Positions 20,583 through 30,469 of a stretch of 64,000 nucleotides of DNA are shown piece by piece. Position 1 is the first letter of the stretch; each line of letters starts with the position of its first letter. The notes beneath the pieces were generated by a model. It was given only the letters and a program-made list of their open reading frames with translations. It did no database searches and was not told where the DNA came from. The DNA comes from Bacteroidetes bacterium GWC2_46_850 (GTDB taxonomy: Bacteria > Bacteroidota > Bacteroidia > Bacteroidales > Dysgonomonadaceae): positions 372,001 through 436,000 of the forward strand of contig MENQ01000021.1 in the NCBI GenBank assembly GCA_001768325.1, in the 5' to 3' direction. A program made the translations under genes and the position numbers.

Positions 20583-22187
20583 ATGAAAAAATATCGCTTG
20601 CTTTTTGTGTTGTTCCTGTTGAGCACCACTTCAACGAAAGCCGGTGTATACCAATGGTCGGTGAAGCTGGATGGTTACATTTCCAGTGAAATAAAAGATA
20701 ATCCCGATGCTTTTTTGTGGATTCCCCACAATTGCAAACAAGTGAAAGCGGTAGTGGTTAGCCAGCAGAATATGTGTGAAGAGACACTCTTCGATCATCC
20801 CCGCTTTCGTGAAGCAATGTCGGAACTTGATTTTGGCATCATATGGATTGCCCCCGGAATCGATCATCAGTGGGATGTTACAAACGTCTGTCAGGAGGTT
20901 TTTGACAAGATGCTGGCAGATCTGGCAGAAATAAGCGGTTATCATGAAATCATATATGCACCGATAGTTCCTCTCGGCCATTCGGCCATGGCTACTTTTC
21001 CATGGAATTTTGCGGCCTGGAATCCAACGCGAACATTGGCCGTCGTCTCTTATAAGGGTGATGCTCCCCGGACAAATCTGACAGGATATGGACGGGAAAA
21101 CCTCGAATGGGGCAGGACGCGAAATATTGATGGCATTCCCGGACTAATGATAGAAGGGGAATATGAATGGTGGGAAGCACGTGTAAATCCGGCTTTGGCT
21201 TTTCGAATGATGTACCCCGAGAGTTGTATCTCTTTTTTGTCTGACAGGGGTCAAGGTCATTTCGACGTGTCGGACAAGGTTGTAAATTATATCATGCTCT
21301 TTCTGCGAAAGTCGGCGAAATACCGCTTACCGGAGAATCATCCATTGGATGAACCCGTCGAACTGATAAAGCTGGATCCCCAAAAAGGATGGCTTGCCGA
21401 ACGTTGGCGTGAGAACCGGCAAAAACGATCGAAGCCAGCGCCATATGTCGATTATAACGGAAACAGACACGATGCTTTCTGGTATTACGACAAAGAAATG
21501 GCAGAGGTGACAGAGCATTATTATCAAGAAATACCCAATAGAAAGGAGCAATATATCAGTTTCCTTTCAGAGGGAAAGTGGATCGATTTCGATGAAGACA
21601 GCCATTCCCAATACGACTTTACGCCAAATATTGCCGATGACCTCACCTTTAATATCTCGGCAATATATTCGGATGTCAGTCATTCAAAACCGGCTCAAGA
21701 TCATTCCAAGCGAAAAATACAGATACACAAGGTGAATGGCCCTGTTGAGAAAGTAAATGACACCACTTTTGTATTACGCTTTTACAGAACGGGATTCAAT
21801 AACATAAAACGAACCGGTGGAATATGTCTTTATGCGCAAGGTCCGGAGGATAACAAGTACAAAAGTGCGGTTCAACAAATCTATTTGAAAATCCCATTTC
21901 CTTTGACACAGGGTGAAAGACAATATATCCTGTTTCCCGGCTTGCCGGATATATCGTCAGGAACGGAATCGGTCATGCTGGATGCCGTAAGCGACCAAGG
22001 TCTGGATGTCTCCTATTACGTAAAGGAGGGACCGGCTGAGGTTGAGGGAAATAAGTTAGTTCTAACCAAGATTCCACCCCGGGCCAAGTTCCCGTTAAAA
22101 GTTACGGTTGTAGCGTGGCAGTATGGGTTGAAAGGTAAAATACAATCCGCGGAACCAGTGGAACGGAGTTTTTTTATAACTAAATAA
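20583..22187 (+). CDS. Secreted alpha/beta hydrolase, possible carbohydrate esterase
   Basis: 534 residues with a signal peptide (about 1-20). Residues 40-245 have the alpha/beta-hydrolase pattern: the nucleophile elbow LGHSAMA with Ser134, a likely acid in EGEYEWWE (about 191-198) and His226 in DRGQGHFDVSD. The C-terminal half (about 290-534) is a separate beta-rich region I do not recognise. It starts 6 bases after the GH97 stop, inside the polysaccharide operon, so removal of acetyl or other ester groups from the glycan is a fair inference. No esterase family can be assigned from sequence alone. Confidence 0.6.
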   Translation: MKKYRLLFVLFLLSTTSTKAGVYQWSVKLDGYISSEIKDNPDAFLWIPHNCKQVKAVVVSQQNMCEETLFDHPRFREAMSELDFGIIWIAPGIDHQWDVTNVCQEVFDKMLADLAEISGYHEIIYAPIVPLGHSAMATFPWNFAAWNPTRTLAVVSYKGDAPRTNLTGYGRENLEWGRTRNIDGIPGLMIEGEYEWWEARVNPALAFRMMYPESCISFLSDRGQGHFDVSDKVVNYIMLFLRKSAKYRLPENHPLDEPVELIKLDPQKGWLAERWRENRQKRSKPAPYVDYNGNRHDAFWYYDKEMAEVTEHYYQEIPNRKEQYISFLSEGKWIDFDEDSHSQYDFTPNIADDLTFNISAIYSDVSHSKPAQDHSKRKIQIHKVNGPVEKVNDTTFVLRFYRTGFNNIKRTGGICLYAQGPEDNKYKSAVQQIYLKIPFPLTQGERQYILFPGLPDISSGTESVMLDAVSDQGLDVSYYVKEGPAEVEGNKLVLTKIPPRAKFPLKVTVVAWQYGLKGKIQSAEPVERSFFITK

Positions 22188-22227
22188 CTAAAGTTTTACA
22201 AAATGTCGTCAGTTGATCACTTTAGTT
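22186..22227 (+). repeat. Inverted repeat between the esterase and GH127 genes
   Basis: AACTAAAGT (22186-22194) is exactly complementary to ACTTTAGTT (22219-22227) with a 24-base loop. It starts at the esterase stop codon and has no T-run after it. It could be an mRNA stability hairpin or a protein-binding site. Confidence 0.35.
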
Positions 22228-22262
22228 GTATATGACTTGCGAAACCTAAATAAGATAAAACA

Positions 22263-24200
22263 ATGAATAAAGCAATACTAACCCTACTTTGTATAACAGT
22301 TTTTTTTGCGGCCTCAATGGCGCAATCAGTTTATCCCGGTCAGCACGAGAGAAAGATAACATTGCCTTTGCAGGGAAAAGTAAAAGCATATTCCTTTGAT
22401 TTAAAGGATGTCCGCTTGCTCGATTCACCGTTCAGGCAAAATATGGAACGTGATTCGAAATGGATCATGTCGTTGGGTACAGATCGTCTGCTACATAGCT
22501 TTCGCACTTCCGCAGGTGTGTTCGCAGGGCTTGAAGGAGGATATTCTTTCGTGAAAAAGCTGGGCGGATGGGAATCACTCGACTGTGAATTGCGTGGACA
22601 TTCAACGGGGCATATTTTGTCTGCATTGTCTTATCTATACGCTTCCACGGGCGATGAAGCATATAAACTGAAATCCGATAGCTTGGTCAATGGATTGGGG
22701 GAAGTACAGGATGTACTGTTGAAAAACGGTCATAATGGCTATTTGAGTGCTTACCCGGAAAATCTGATCAACCGAAATATTGCCGGACAACGTGTTTGGG
22801 CTCCCTGGTACACACTGCATAAAATTTATGCGGGACTGATTGACCAGTATCTCTATTGCGATAGCGAGAAAGCATTGGATATTGTGACCAAAACGGCGCA
22901 ATGGGCCTATGACAAACTGATGCCATTGAGCGAAGAGCAACGGAAGCTGATGATCCGCAATGAATTTGGCGGAGTGAACGAGGCGTTCTATAACTTATAT
23001 TTCATCACGGGTAATCCCAAACATAAAGAATTAGCAGAATTTTTCTATCACAACGATGTGCTTGATCCGTTGGTAAATAAAGAAAATAACCTGGCGAGCA
23101 AGCACGCCAATACATTTATACCCAAAGTGATTGGTGAAGCCCGCAATTATGAAATAGCGGCCGATACACGTTCCAAAGATATTGCCCTTTTTTTCTGGGA
23201 TAGTGTCATTGAGCATCAAACTTACTGTACGGGTGGCAACAGCCAGAAAGAAAAATTTATTCCTTCGGATAGCATTTCGAAATATCTGACCGGTTACACG
23301 CAGGAGACATGCAACACCAACAACATGTTGAAACTGACCCGTCATCTTTTCTGTTGGGATGCCAACCCTAAGTATGCCGATTACTACGAAACTGCCTTGT
23401 ATAACCATATTTTGGGGCAACAAGATCCAGAATCGGGAATGGTTGCCTATTTCTTACCGTTACTGCCTGGTGCACACAAGGTGTACAGTACGCCGGAACA
23501 TTCTTTCTGGTGTTGCGTAGGTACCGGTTTTGAGAATCATGCCAAGTATGGTGAAGCCATCTATTACCGAACCGAAAATGCATTGTACGTGAACCTTTTT
23601 ATTCCGTCTGAGATGACGTGGGAAGAAAAAGGTTTGAAAGTACGGCAAGAGACCAATTTTCCCGAAGACGGTAAAGTAAACCTGAAAATTGAAGTGAAGA
23701 CACCCACAAAAGTGGCATTGAATCTGCGATATCCTGCATGGACACAAAATGTGGAGGTAATGGTGAATGGGAAGAAAGTAAGCGTAAAACAGTCATCCTC
23801 CAGCTATATCGTGGTGGATAGAACCTGGAAGAACGGCGATAAGATAGAAATATATTACCCGATGTCACTGCAGGTTGCCGAAGCCAATGACAATCCCGAT
23901 GTCTTTGCGGTGAAGTACGGTCCGATTGTGTTGGCAGGCGTGATGGGTACCGAGGGGATGCATGCCCCCGCACCATTTTCAGACCCGCATAAGCACAACG
24001 ATTACTATACCTATGATTACCATGTTCCTGCTAATCTGACGACAGCACTGAAACTCGACAAAAAGAACCTGAATCGGTTTATCAAGCCTTCGAACAATGA
24101 AAAATTAGTATTTCATGTATTAAATGAAAATATTCGCCTTGAACCGCTTTACAACATACATCAACAGCGGTACGTGGTATATTGGAACTTATTAAAATAG
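22263..24200 (+). CDS. GH127/GH146-type beta-L-arabinofuranosidase (DUF1680)
   Basis: 645 residues, secreted (signal peptide ending near SMAQ). The DUF1680 fold shows in CELRGHSTGHILSALSYLYA and APWYTLHKIYAGLIDQY. The zinc-thiolate active site known from Bifidobacterium HypBA1 is complete: Glu348 and Cys350 in QETCNTNN, and Cys417/Cys418 in SFWCCVGTG, with Cys417 the likely nucleophile; Glu330 in GGNSQKEKF is the likely acid/base. Members hydrolyse beta-L-arabinofuranosides from plant cell-wall glycoproteins and pectic side chains. It starts 75 bases after the esterase and 6 bases before the lyase. Confidence 0.93.
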   Translation: MNKAILTLLCITVFFAASMAQSVYPGQHERKITLPLQGKVKAYSFDLKDVRLLDSPFRQNMERDSKWIMSLGTDRLLHSFRTSAGVFAGLEGGYSFVKKLGGWESLDCELRGHSTGHILSALSYLYASTGDEAYKLKSDSLVNGLGEVQDVLLKNGHNGYLSAYPENLINRNIAGQRVWAPWYTLHKIYAGLIDQYLYCDSEKALDIVTKTAQWAYDKLMPLSEEQRKLMIRNEFGGVNEAFYNLYFITGNPKHKELAEFFYHNDVLDPLVNKENNLASKHANTFIPKVIGEARNYEIAADTRSKDIALFFWDSVIEHQTYCTGGNSQKEKFIPSDSISKYLTGYTQETCNTNNMLKLTRHLFCWDANPKYADYYETALYNHILGQQDPESGMVAYFLPLLPGAHKVYSTPEHSFWCCVGTGFENHAKYGEAIYYRTENALYVNLFIPSEMTWEEKGLKVRQETNFPEDGKVNLKIEVKTPTKVALNLRYPAWTQNVEVMVNGKKVSVKQSSSSYIVVDRTWKNGDKIEIYYPMSLQVAEANDNPDVFAVKYGPIVLAGVMGTEGMHAPAPFSDPHKHNDYYTYDYHVPANLTTALKLDKKNLNRFIKPSNNEKLVFHVLNENIRLEPLYNIHQQRYVVYWNLLK

Positions 24201-24206
24201 ACTGGT

Positions 24207-26954
24207 ATGAAAAAGATACGGACGATCATAATTGCTATTTTGTTTTGTGCCTCTGTCACGGCGCAGCATACAATCCCATTACCTGACAATCTGCCGCAGG
24301 GTCATCCGCGATTGATGACGACCGACGGGAAGAGAGAAACGGTTAAACAACAAATAAAAAACGAAGAGTGGGCAGAAAACGTGATGAAGGGAATTCTAAA
24401 ACGCATCGTCCCCTATGTGGAAAAAACTGTACAGCAACCCGACTGGATGTATTCCCGACTGATGATGTACTGGAAGAGCAAGGCTACCCAGGTATATATC
24501 AACGGGGGAGTATACTCCCATGCCGACGGTGAAGCGCCGGTGCCTACCGTCCGTTTTGGTAGTACGCGCGGAGTGAGCTCACCCATTAAACGGCCTAAAT
24601 TAGAAGATATTATTCCTTATATGGATGATACCAAAGGTGTCTATTTCCATAATACTGCAAAAGAAGGCAATCCGCTGGAATGGTCGGAGCAATCGAATGT
24701 GTCGGGTAGTGCCATCGAAAGTGTCAATGAAGAGATCGTGAAGTTGGCAAAAGATGCGTCCTTTGTCTACTGGTTGACCAAAGACGAGAAATACGCCCGT
24801 TTTGCCTTTGATGTATTCCACACCTACATGATGGGTATGTATTACCGGAACGAACCGATCGATCTGGGCAACGGCCATGCCCAAACGCTGGTCGGTTTAT
24901 CCACTTTCGAAGTCATTCAGGAACGTATTCTCAATGAGCTGGCCTACACCTACGATTTTCTGTATGGTTATATGGAAAAGAATCATTCAGAGAACATCGA
25001 TAAGTATGCCACTACCTTTAAGAAATGGATCGATATTTCCATTCAGAATGGCGTGCCACACAATAACTGGAACCTGCACAAGTCCAAATTCATATTGAAC
25101 GTGGCCATGGTGCTTGAGGACAATAATCATTATGGTGATGGCAAAGGACGGGAATATTATATAGACTATATACTCAATAGAACATCGGCACGCCAATGGT
25201 CGCTTACGGATTTTATGGCGTATGGTTATGATTTAGAAACCGGGATATGGAATGAATGCCCCGGCTACGCGCAGGGTGTTACACGCGATCTGGTAAATTT
25301 TATTCGCGATTACGACAATACCTTCAACCAAAACCTCTTGCCTTATACACCTGTCATGAAAAAGGCAGTGGCAGCATTGCCGCAATATCTGTTCCCGAAC
25401 AACATGACAACGGCCTTCGGTGATACCCACTACGGGGGTATTAATACGGAAGCATTTGCAGGGCTGATCAACTTGGCTCAGAAGTACAATAACCGGGAGG
25501 ATGAGATACTTTTTACGAAGATGTGGCAGCTGTTTGATCAGAACGTGGAACGACAGCACCGGGAAACACCAAGCCTTCCGGCACAGATCACTTCTTTCTT
25601 TACGGCAAAACCGGTTTCACCCGATAAACGCATTGAAAAAGGCAAACTGACTGATTATATCACGCCAACATTTTATGCACCCAACGTGAGCTGGTTCGTA
25701 CAACGTAATAAATATGATGACAAGCAGAATGGGCTGATGATTTCGCAATATGCCTCCTACGGCAACCACGCGCATTCAAATGGTATTGCCATGGAACTTT
25801 ACGGTAAAGGATACGTACTGGGGGCTGAATCGGGCATTGGCTCTTCCTACTTCGAAAAACCATACTTGGAGTACTACTCCCAATTTCCCGCCCACAACAC
25901 AGTGATGGTAGACGGCATATCAAAATATCCCGAGATGCTGAGTAATCATCCGTTCGACCTTCTTGGTCGTTATCCCGATTCCGGTCAGAAAGAAGGTTAT
26001 TATCAGGAACTGACTTATTCTGAGGTCTATTTTATTGAACCCGAAAGCCGCAGTGATCAGAACCGGCTTCTGAGTATCGTCAGCACCGGCAAAACAACCG
26101 GATATTATGTCGATATCTTTCGTTCGAAGAAACAACGGGGAGGCGATAAATTTCACGATTACTTCTACCATAATCTGGGTCAGGAAATGTTTATCCGTGA
26201 TATAAAAGGAAATACGCTGGACCTGCGACCAAGCAATGAGATGGGTTTTGCAGGTGGACATCTGTTCGCACTGGATTATATGTGGGATAAGCAGTCGGCA
26301 AAAATAAACGATGATTATCAGGCTGTATGGAAAATGAGTTTCCCGGATGGGAATCATGTATATATGAATTTGTGGATGAAGGGGTATGAGGGACGCGAAG
26401 TCTTCTCCATCAAAGCGCCACCCTGCAAGGCATTTCGTGGCAATCAAGGATTTCCGTATGAAGTTGATAAGGAACCGTACCTCACCATTGCTGCCCGTCA
26501 GCATGGCGAAGCATGGGATCATCCGTTTGTTTCTGTATTCGAGCCAACCACGGAAAGCGAGGGGAGATCGATCGAAAAAATCACCTCGTTTGACCCAGAC
26601 AATAAACAAAGTATTTCCCCCGATTTCGTAGGGTTAGAAGTAAAAAGCAAATCAGAGCGTACCGATTATATCTTTTCGTCGGTAAAGGATGAAAAAGTAG
26701 CCTATAACGGTGTGTCTGCAAACGCGACTTATGCTGTTGTAACCGAGGAAGGCGATGATTTTACCCTCTTCATGGGTAACGGAACCTTTATCGAGGGAAA
26801 AGGGTTCAGCATAGCATCGGCAGAGAGAACAAACGTAGTATTAGAATATAGAAACGGTAAGTATTATTTTATGTCTGAAGGTACTGTGACCATTATCACG
26901 AATAAGGGAAAGAGAATAAAAATAGAAGCTATTGGTTACGGAAATGTTGTATGA
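24207..26954 (+). CDS. Heparinase II/III-family polysaccharide lyase
   Basis: 915 residues, signal peptide ending near SVTAQ. An alpha/alpha toroid (about 30-470; NNWNLHKSKFILNVAM and WNECPGYAQGV are typical) precedes the heparinase II/III beta-sandwich (about 490-800) with GNHAHSNG at 519-526, YGKGYVLGAESGIG and AHNTVMVDG at 562-570. Family lyases cut next to uronic acids by beta-elimination, leaving a 4,5-unsaturated uronate. The GH88 enzyme at the end of this operon removes such residues, which supports a true lyase activity here. The substrate is probably glucuronate- or galacturonate-bearing; the PL family number cannot be assigned. Confidence 0.88.
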   Translation: MKKIRTIIIAILFCASVTAQHTIPLPDNLPQGHPRLMTTDGKRETVKQQIKNEEWAENVMKGILKRIVPYVEKTVQQPDWMYSRLMMYWKSKATQVYINGGVYSHADGEAPVPTVRFGSTRGVSSPIKRPKLEDIIPYMDDTKGVYFHNTAKEGNPLEWSEQSNVSGSAIESVNEEIVKLAKDASFVYWLTKDEKYARFAFDVFHTYMMGMYYRNEPIDLGNGHAQTLVGLSTFEVIQERILNELAYTYDFLYGYMEKNHSENIDKYATTFKKWIDISIQNGVPHNNWNLHKSKFILNVAMVLEDNNHYGDGKGREYYIDYILNRTSARQWSLTDFMAYGYDLETGIWNECPGYAQGVTRDLVNFIRDYDNTFNQNLLPYTPVMKKAVAALPQYLFPNNMTTAFGDTHYGGINTEAFAGLINLAQKYNNREDEILFTKMWQLFDQNVERQHRETPSLPAQITSFFTAKPVSPDKRIEKGKLTDYITPTFYAPNVSWFVQRNKYDDKQNGLMISQYASYGNHAHSNGIAMELYGKGYVLGAESGIGSSYFEKPYLEYYSQFPAHNTVMVDGISKYPEMLSNHPFDLLGRYPDSGQKEGYYQELTYSEVYFIEPESRSDQNRLLSIVSTGKTTGYYVDIFRSKKQRGGDKFHDYFYHNLGQEMFIRDIKGNTLDLRPSNEMGFAGGHLFALDYMWDKQSAKINDDYQAVWKMSFPDGNHVYMNLWMKGYEGREVFSIKAPPCKAFRGNQGFPYEVDKEPYLTIAARQHGEAWDHPFVSVFEPTTESEGRSIEKITSFDPDNKQSISPDFVGLEVKSKSERTDYIFSSVKDEKVAYNGVSANATYAVVTEEGDDFTLFMGNGTFIEGKGFSIASAERTNVVLEYRNGKYYFMSEGTVTIITNKGKRIKIEAIGYGNVV

Positions 26955-27027
26955 TAGATAATTGATATACCAAATACAGGGAGAATTACTGTTCCCTTAA
27001 TTTGTTTTTAGTTTAAAAAATATAATT

Positions 27028-30000
27028 ATGACGAAGATAAATCTTTTATATCTTTTGTTGGTGGTTTTGACTTATTCGTATTTTCCGGCAAAGGCGCAGG
27101 AATATCCTAAAACCATATTGCCGGGAGATTATCCTGACCCTACTATTGTACGCGACGGTGCGGATTATTACATGACCCACTCGCCGTTTTATTATATGCC
27201 GGGATTCCTGATCTGGCATTCGCAGGATCTGATAAATTGGGAGCCCATAATCCGTGCCGTGCCCGAATATGAGGGTTCGGCAATGGCGCCCGACCTGATC
27301 AAGCATGAGGGACGGTTTTATCTCTATTTTCCGTCAGCAGGTACCAACTGGGTGGTTTGGGCGGACGATATTAAAGGCCCCTGGAGTAAACCTGTCGATT
27401 TGAGAGTAACCGGCATCGACCCCGGACATATCTTGGGAGAAGACGGTAAACGCTATCTGTATGTAAACGATGGACGCATGATTCAACTCTCTGATGACGG
27501 TCTTTCTACCGTCGGAGAACTGAAAAAAGCGTATGACGGTTGGGAATTTCCCAAATCCTGGGAAACTGAAGGTATGTGGCTCGAATCGCCCAAATTCCTA
27601 AAAAGGGATGGCTATTATTATCAGATTTCTGCACAGGGCGGAACGGCAGGCCCACCGACAAGCCATATGGTGGTGGTTGCCCGCTCGAAAAGTGTGCATG
27701 GACCTTGGGAAAACTCGCCTTACAACCCGATTGTCCATACCTATAGTGTCAATGATAATTGGTGGTCGAAAGGGCACGGGACGATTATCGACGACGTAAA
27801 CGGCAACTGGTGGATTATTTATCACGCCTATGCCAACGGCTACCATACGTTGGGACGGCAAACGCTCTTGGAGCCTATCGAATGGACTTCCGACGGCTGG
27901 TACAAACTGGCTTACAAAGCACAGCCTATCGTTCCGCAGGCGCAGATAAAACACGGCTTGGAACTTTCCGACAAGTTTGACGGAAACAAATTGTGGCTTC
28001 AATGGACGTTCTGGAAAGAATACGCGCCAGAATCGGTTGTTATAAAAGGAAATACACTGAGCTTAAATGCCAAAGGCACAAGTCCTGCGGATGCACGTAA
28101 GTTGTTAATTACGGCTACCGGCAAAAACTACGAAACGCAGGTGGAGGTGCAAACGGCAAAAGGAAATAAAGCGGGGTTGGTCTTGTTTTATAATGAAAAA
28201 GCATACGCCGGAATTCTGGCTGACGAAAAGCAGTTCACCATTTACAAAGACGCGGAGACTTCATTTAACGTTTCCCACAAATTGGGGAAACGCTTTTTCC
28301 TGAAAATAGAAAACAGGGGAAATACCTGCATTTTTTCGGCAAGCAAGGACAACAAAAGCTGGACGGTATTAGCCGAAGACATCGACGTATCGGAATTTCA
28401 TCACAATAAATACAAAGAATTTTACGCCTTGCGCCCCGCCTTGGTTTCTTCGGGAAAAGGCAAAGCCCTGTTCCGCGATTTTGGTTATTCCGATGCCGTA
28501 CCAACGGAAGATGACATGAGCGTCTATCTGATGGTGTTTCATAATGACGGCACACATAGTTTACACATGGCGCTAAGCGTTGATGGATACAGCTTTATGG
28601 CACTCAATGACGGTAAGCCAGTTATTGCAGGCGACACGATTGCTGATCAGAAAGGTATCCGCGATCCGCATATTGTACGGGGCCCCGATGGCGCTTTCTA
28701 CATGGCGATGACTGACCTGCATGTGTTTGGTAAACGCGATGGAGTGCGTGATTCTGAATGGGAGCGCGATAGAAACCTGTATGGTTGGGGTAATAATCGT
28801 GGGCTGGTACTGATGAAGTCCTGGGATTTGGTGGATTGGAAGCGGACCAATATTCGTTTTGATGAACTGTCGGCACAGTTCAAGGAAGTCGGGTGTGTCT
28901 GGGCACCCCAAACTACTTATGACGAAGAGAAAGGTAAACTGATGATCTATTTTACCATGCGTTATCAAAACGAACCTAACAAACTGTATTATACCTATGT
29001 GAATGAAGCTTTCGATTGCTTAGAGACCACACCTCAGATTTTGTTTGAATATCCGGATGAGAAAGTGTCCGCCATCGATGGCGACATCACGAAAGTGAAC
29101 GGCAAGTACCACTTGCTCTACGTTTCGCACGATGGGCAGGCGGGCATCAAGCAAGCCGTTTCGGATAAAATAAACGGCGGTTACGAGTTCGACCCGCGCT
29201 GGTACGACCCCGAAGAAAAAGCTTGCGAAGCTCCGAATGTATGGAAACGCATCGGCGAAGAAAAATGGGTGCTGATGTACGACTGTTACGGCCAAGCAGT
29301 GCACAATTTCGGGTTCAGCGAAACCTCTGACTTTGTCAATTTTAAAAACCTCGGGCAGTTCAACCAGGGCGTGATGAAAACGACCAATTTTGCATCGCCC
29401 AAGCACGGCGCGATTATTCAGATAACAAAACAGGAAGCCGACCGCTTGGCAAAGCACTGGAGATTGGATATAGAATTCCCGACTGCGGAAGAGTTCAGGA
29501 GCAATATAAGTAATCGTCCGGCGGATTTGTCGGAAGCGCCGAATGTGAGCAATCCTGTCCTGCCGGGGCTTTATGCCGACCCCGAAGTGCTGTATTCCGA
29601 AAAAACAGGTAAGTATTACATCTATCCTACCAGTGACGGTTTCAAAGGCTGGACAGGAACGTATTTCAAAGCCTTTTCTTCCGATGATTTGAAAACGTGG
29701 AAAGATGAAGGGATTATTCTTGATCTGGAAAAAGATGTATCATGGGCAGACCGTAATGCTTGGGCGCCTGCCATTATTGAGAAAAAAGATAAACACGGGA
29801 ATTATAAGTACTACTATTACTTTACCGCCGCGCAGAAAATCGGCGTTGCCGTGGCAGACGATCCCCTGGGGCCTTTTATTGATTCGGGTAAGCCGCTGAT
29901 CGACCAACGTCCAGAAGGCATGACGCGCGGACAAAACATCGATCCGGCGGTCTTTACCGATCCGAAAACGGGAAAAAACTACCTCTACTGGGGCAATTAT

Positions 30001-30450
30001 TTCATGGCGGTATGTGAACTGAACGACGACATGGTATCGGTAAAGCCTAATACAACGCGAATATTAATACCGGACGATGAATTTCACAGCGAAGCGGTTT
30101 ACGTCTTTTATCGGGACGGATTTTACTACTTCATGTGGTCGAAGAATGATACCCGTAGCCCTGATTATGAAGTCCGTTACGTGAAGTCTAAATCTCCGGT
30201 AGCCCCTATCGATGCTTCTGAAAGCAAGGTTGTGTTATCAAAAGCTCTGGAAAAGGGAATCTACGCGACAGGGCATCATTCTGTGCTACAGATGCCTGGG
30301 ACAGATGAGTGGTATATTGTCTACCATCGTTTTCAACGCCCGGATGCAATCAAATTAGGAAGAGACGCCGGCTACAACCGGGAAGTGTGTATCAATAAAA
30401 TGACGTTTGACGATAACGGATACATAATGGTAATAACCCCCACGTTGTAA
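27028..30450 (+). CDS. Three-module GH43 enzyme (GH43 - beta-sandwich - GH43 - GH43)
   Basis: 1140 residues, signal peptide ending near AKAQ. Three separate five-bladed GH43 propellers can be read, each with a candidate catalytic triad. Module 1 (about 25-305): Asp37 in YPDPTI, Asp131 in GIDPGH, Glu186 in WLESPKF. A beta-sandwich of the kind following GH43 xylosidases spans about 310-490. Module 2 (about 495-810): Asp546 in GIRDPH, Asp684/686 in AIDGDI, Glu734 in CEAPNV. Module 3 (about 835-1140): Asp851 in YADPEV, Asp972 in NIDPAV, Glu1022 in HSEAVY. GH43 enzymes are inverting arabinofuranosidases, xylosidases, arabinanases or galactanases. Three apparently intact modules in one chain suggest sequential trimming of several side-chain linkages. 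It follows the lyase by 73 bases. Confidence 0.9.
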   Translation: MTKINLLYLLLVVLTYSYFPAKAQEYPKTILPGDYPDPTIVRDGADYYMTHSPFYYMPGFLIWHSQDLINWEPIIRAVPEYEGSAMAPDLIKHEGRFYLYFPSAGTNWVVWADDIKGPWSKPVDLRVTGIDPGHILGEDGKRYLYVNDGRMIQLSDDGLSTVGELKKAYDGWEFPKSWETEGMWLESPKFLKRDGYYYQISAQGGTAGPPTSHMVVVARSKSVHGPWENSPYNPIVHTYSVNDNWWSKGHGTIIDDVNGNWWIIYHAYANGYHTLGRQTLLEPIEWTSDGWYKLAYKAQPIVPQAQIKHGLELSDKFDGNKLWLQWTFWKEYAPESVVIKGNTLSLNAKGTSPADARKLLITATGKNYETQVEVQTAKGNKAGLVLFYNEKAYAGILADEKQFTIYKDAETSFNVSHKLGKRFFLKIENRGNTCIFSASKDNKSWTVLAEDIDVSEFHHNKYKEFYALRPALVSSGKGKALFRDFGYSDAVPTEDDMSVYLMVFHNDGTHSLHMALSVDGYSFMALNDGKPVIAGDTIADQKGIRDPHIVRGPDGAFYMAMTDLHVFGKRDGVRDSEWERDRNLYGWGNNRGLVLMKSWDLVDWKRTNIRFDELSAQFKEVGCVWAPQTTYDEEKGKLMIYFTMRYQNEPNKLYYTYVNEAFDCLETTPQILFEYPDEKVSAIDGDITKVNGKYHLLYVSHDGQAGIKQAVSDKINGGYEFDPRWYDPEEKACEAPNVWKRIGEEKWVLMYDCYGQAVHNFGFSETSDFVNFKNLGQFNQGVMKTTNFASPKHGAIIQITKQEADRLAKHWRLDIEFPTAEEFRSNISNRPADLSEAPNVSNPVLPGLYADPEVLYSEKTGKYYIYPTSDGFKGWTGTYFKAFSSDDLKTWKDEGIILDLEKDVSWADRNAWAPAIIEKKDKHGNYKYYYYFTAAQKIGVAVADDPLGPFIDSGKPLIDQRPEGMTRGQNIDPAVFTDPKTGKNYLYWGNYFMAVCELNDDMVSVKPNTTRILIPDDEFHSEAVYVFYRDGFYYFMWSKNDTRSPDYEVRYVKSKSPVAPIDASESKVVLSKALEKGIYATGHHSVLQMPGTDEWYIVYHRFQRPDAIKLGRDAGYNREVCINKMTFDDNGYIMVITPTL

Positions 30451-30469
30451 ATGGGTAAAACTTTAAGTT

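Noticed and set aside
26961-27010. AGGGA/TCCCT hairpin between the lyase and triple GH43 genes as a terminator
   Set aside because: Only a 5-bp stem with no T-run.
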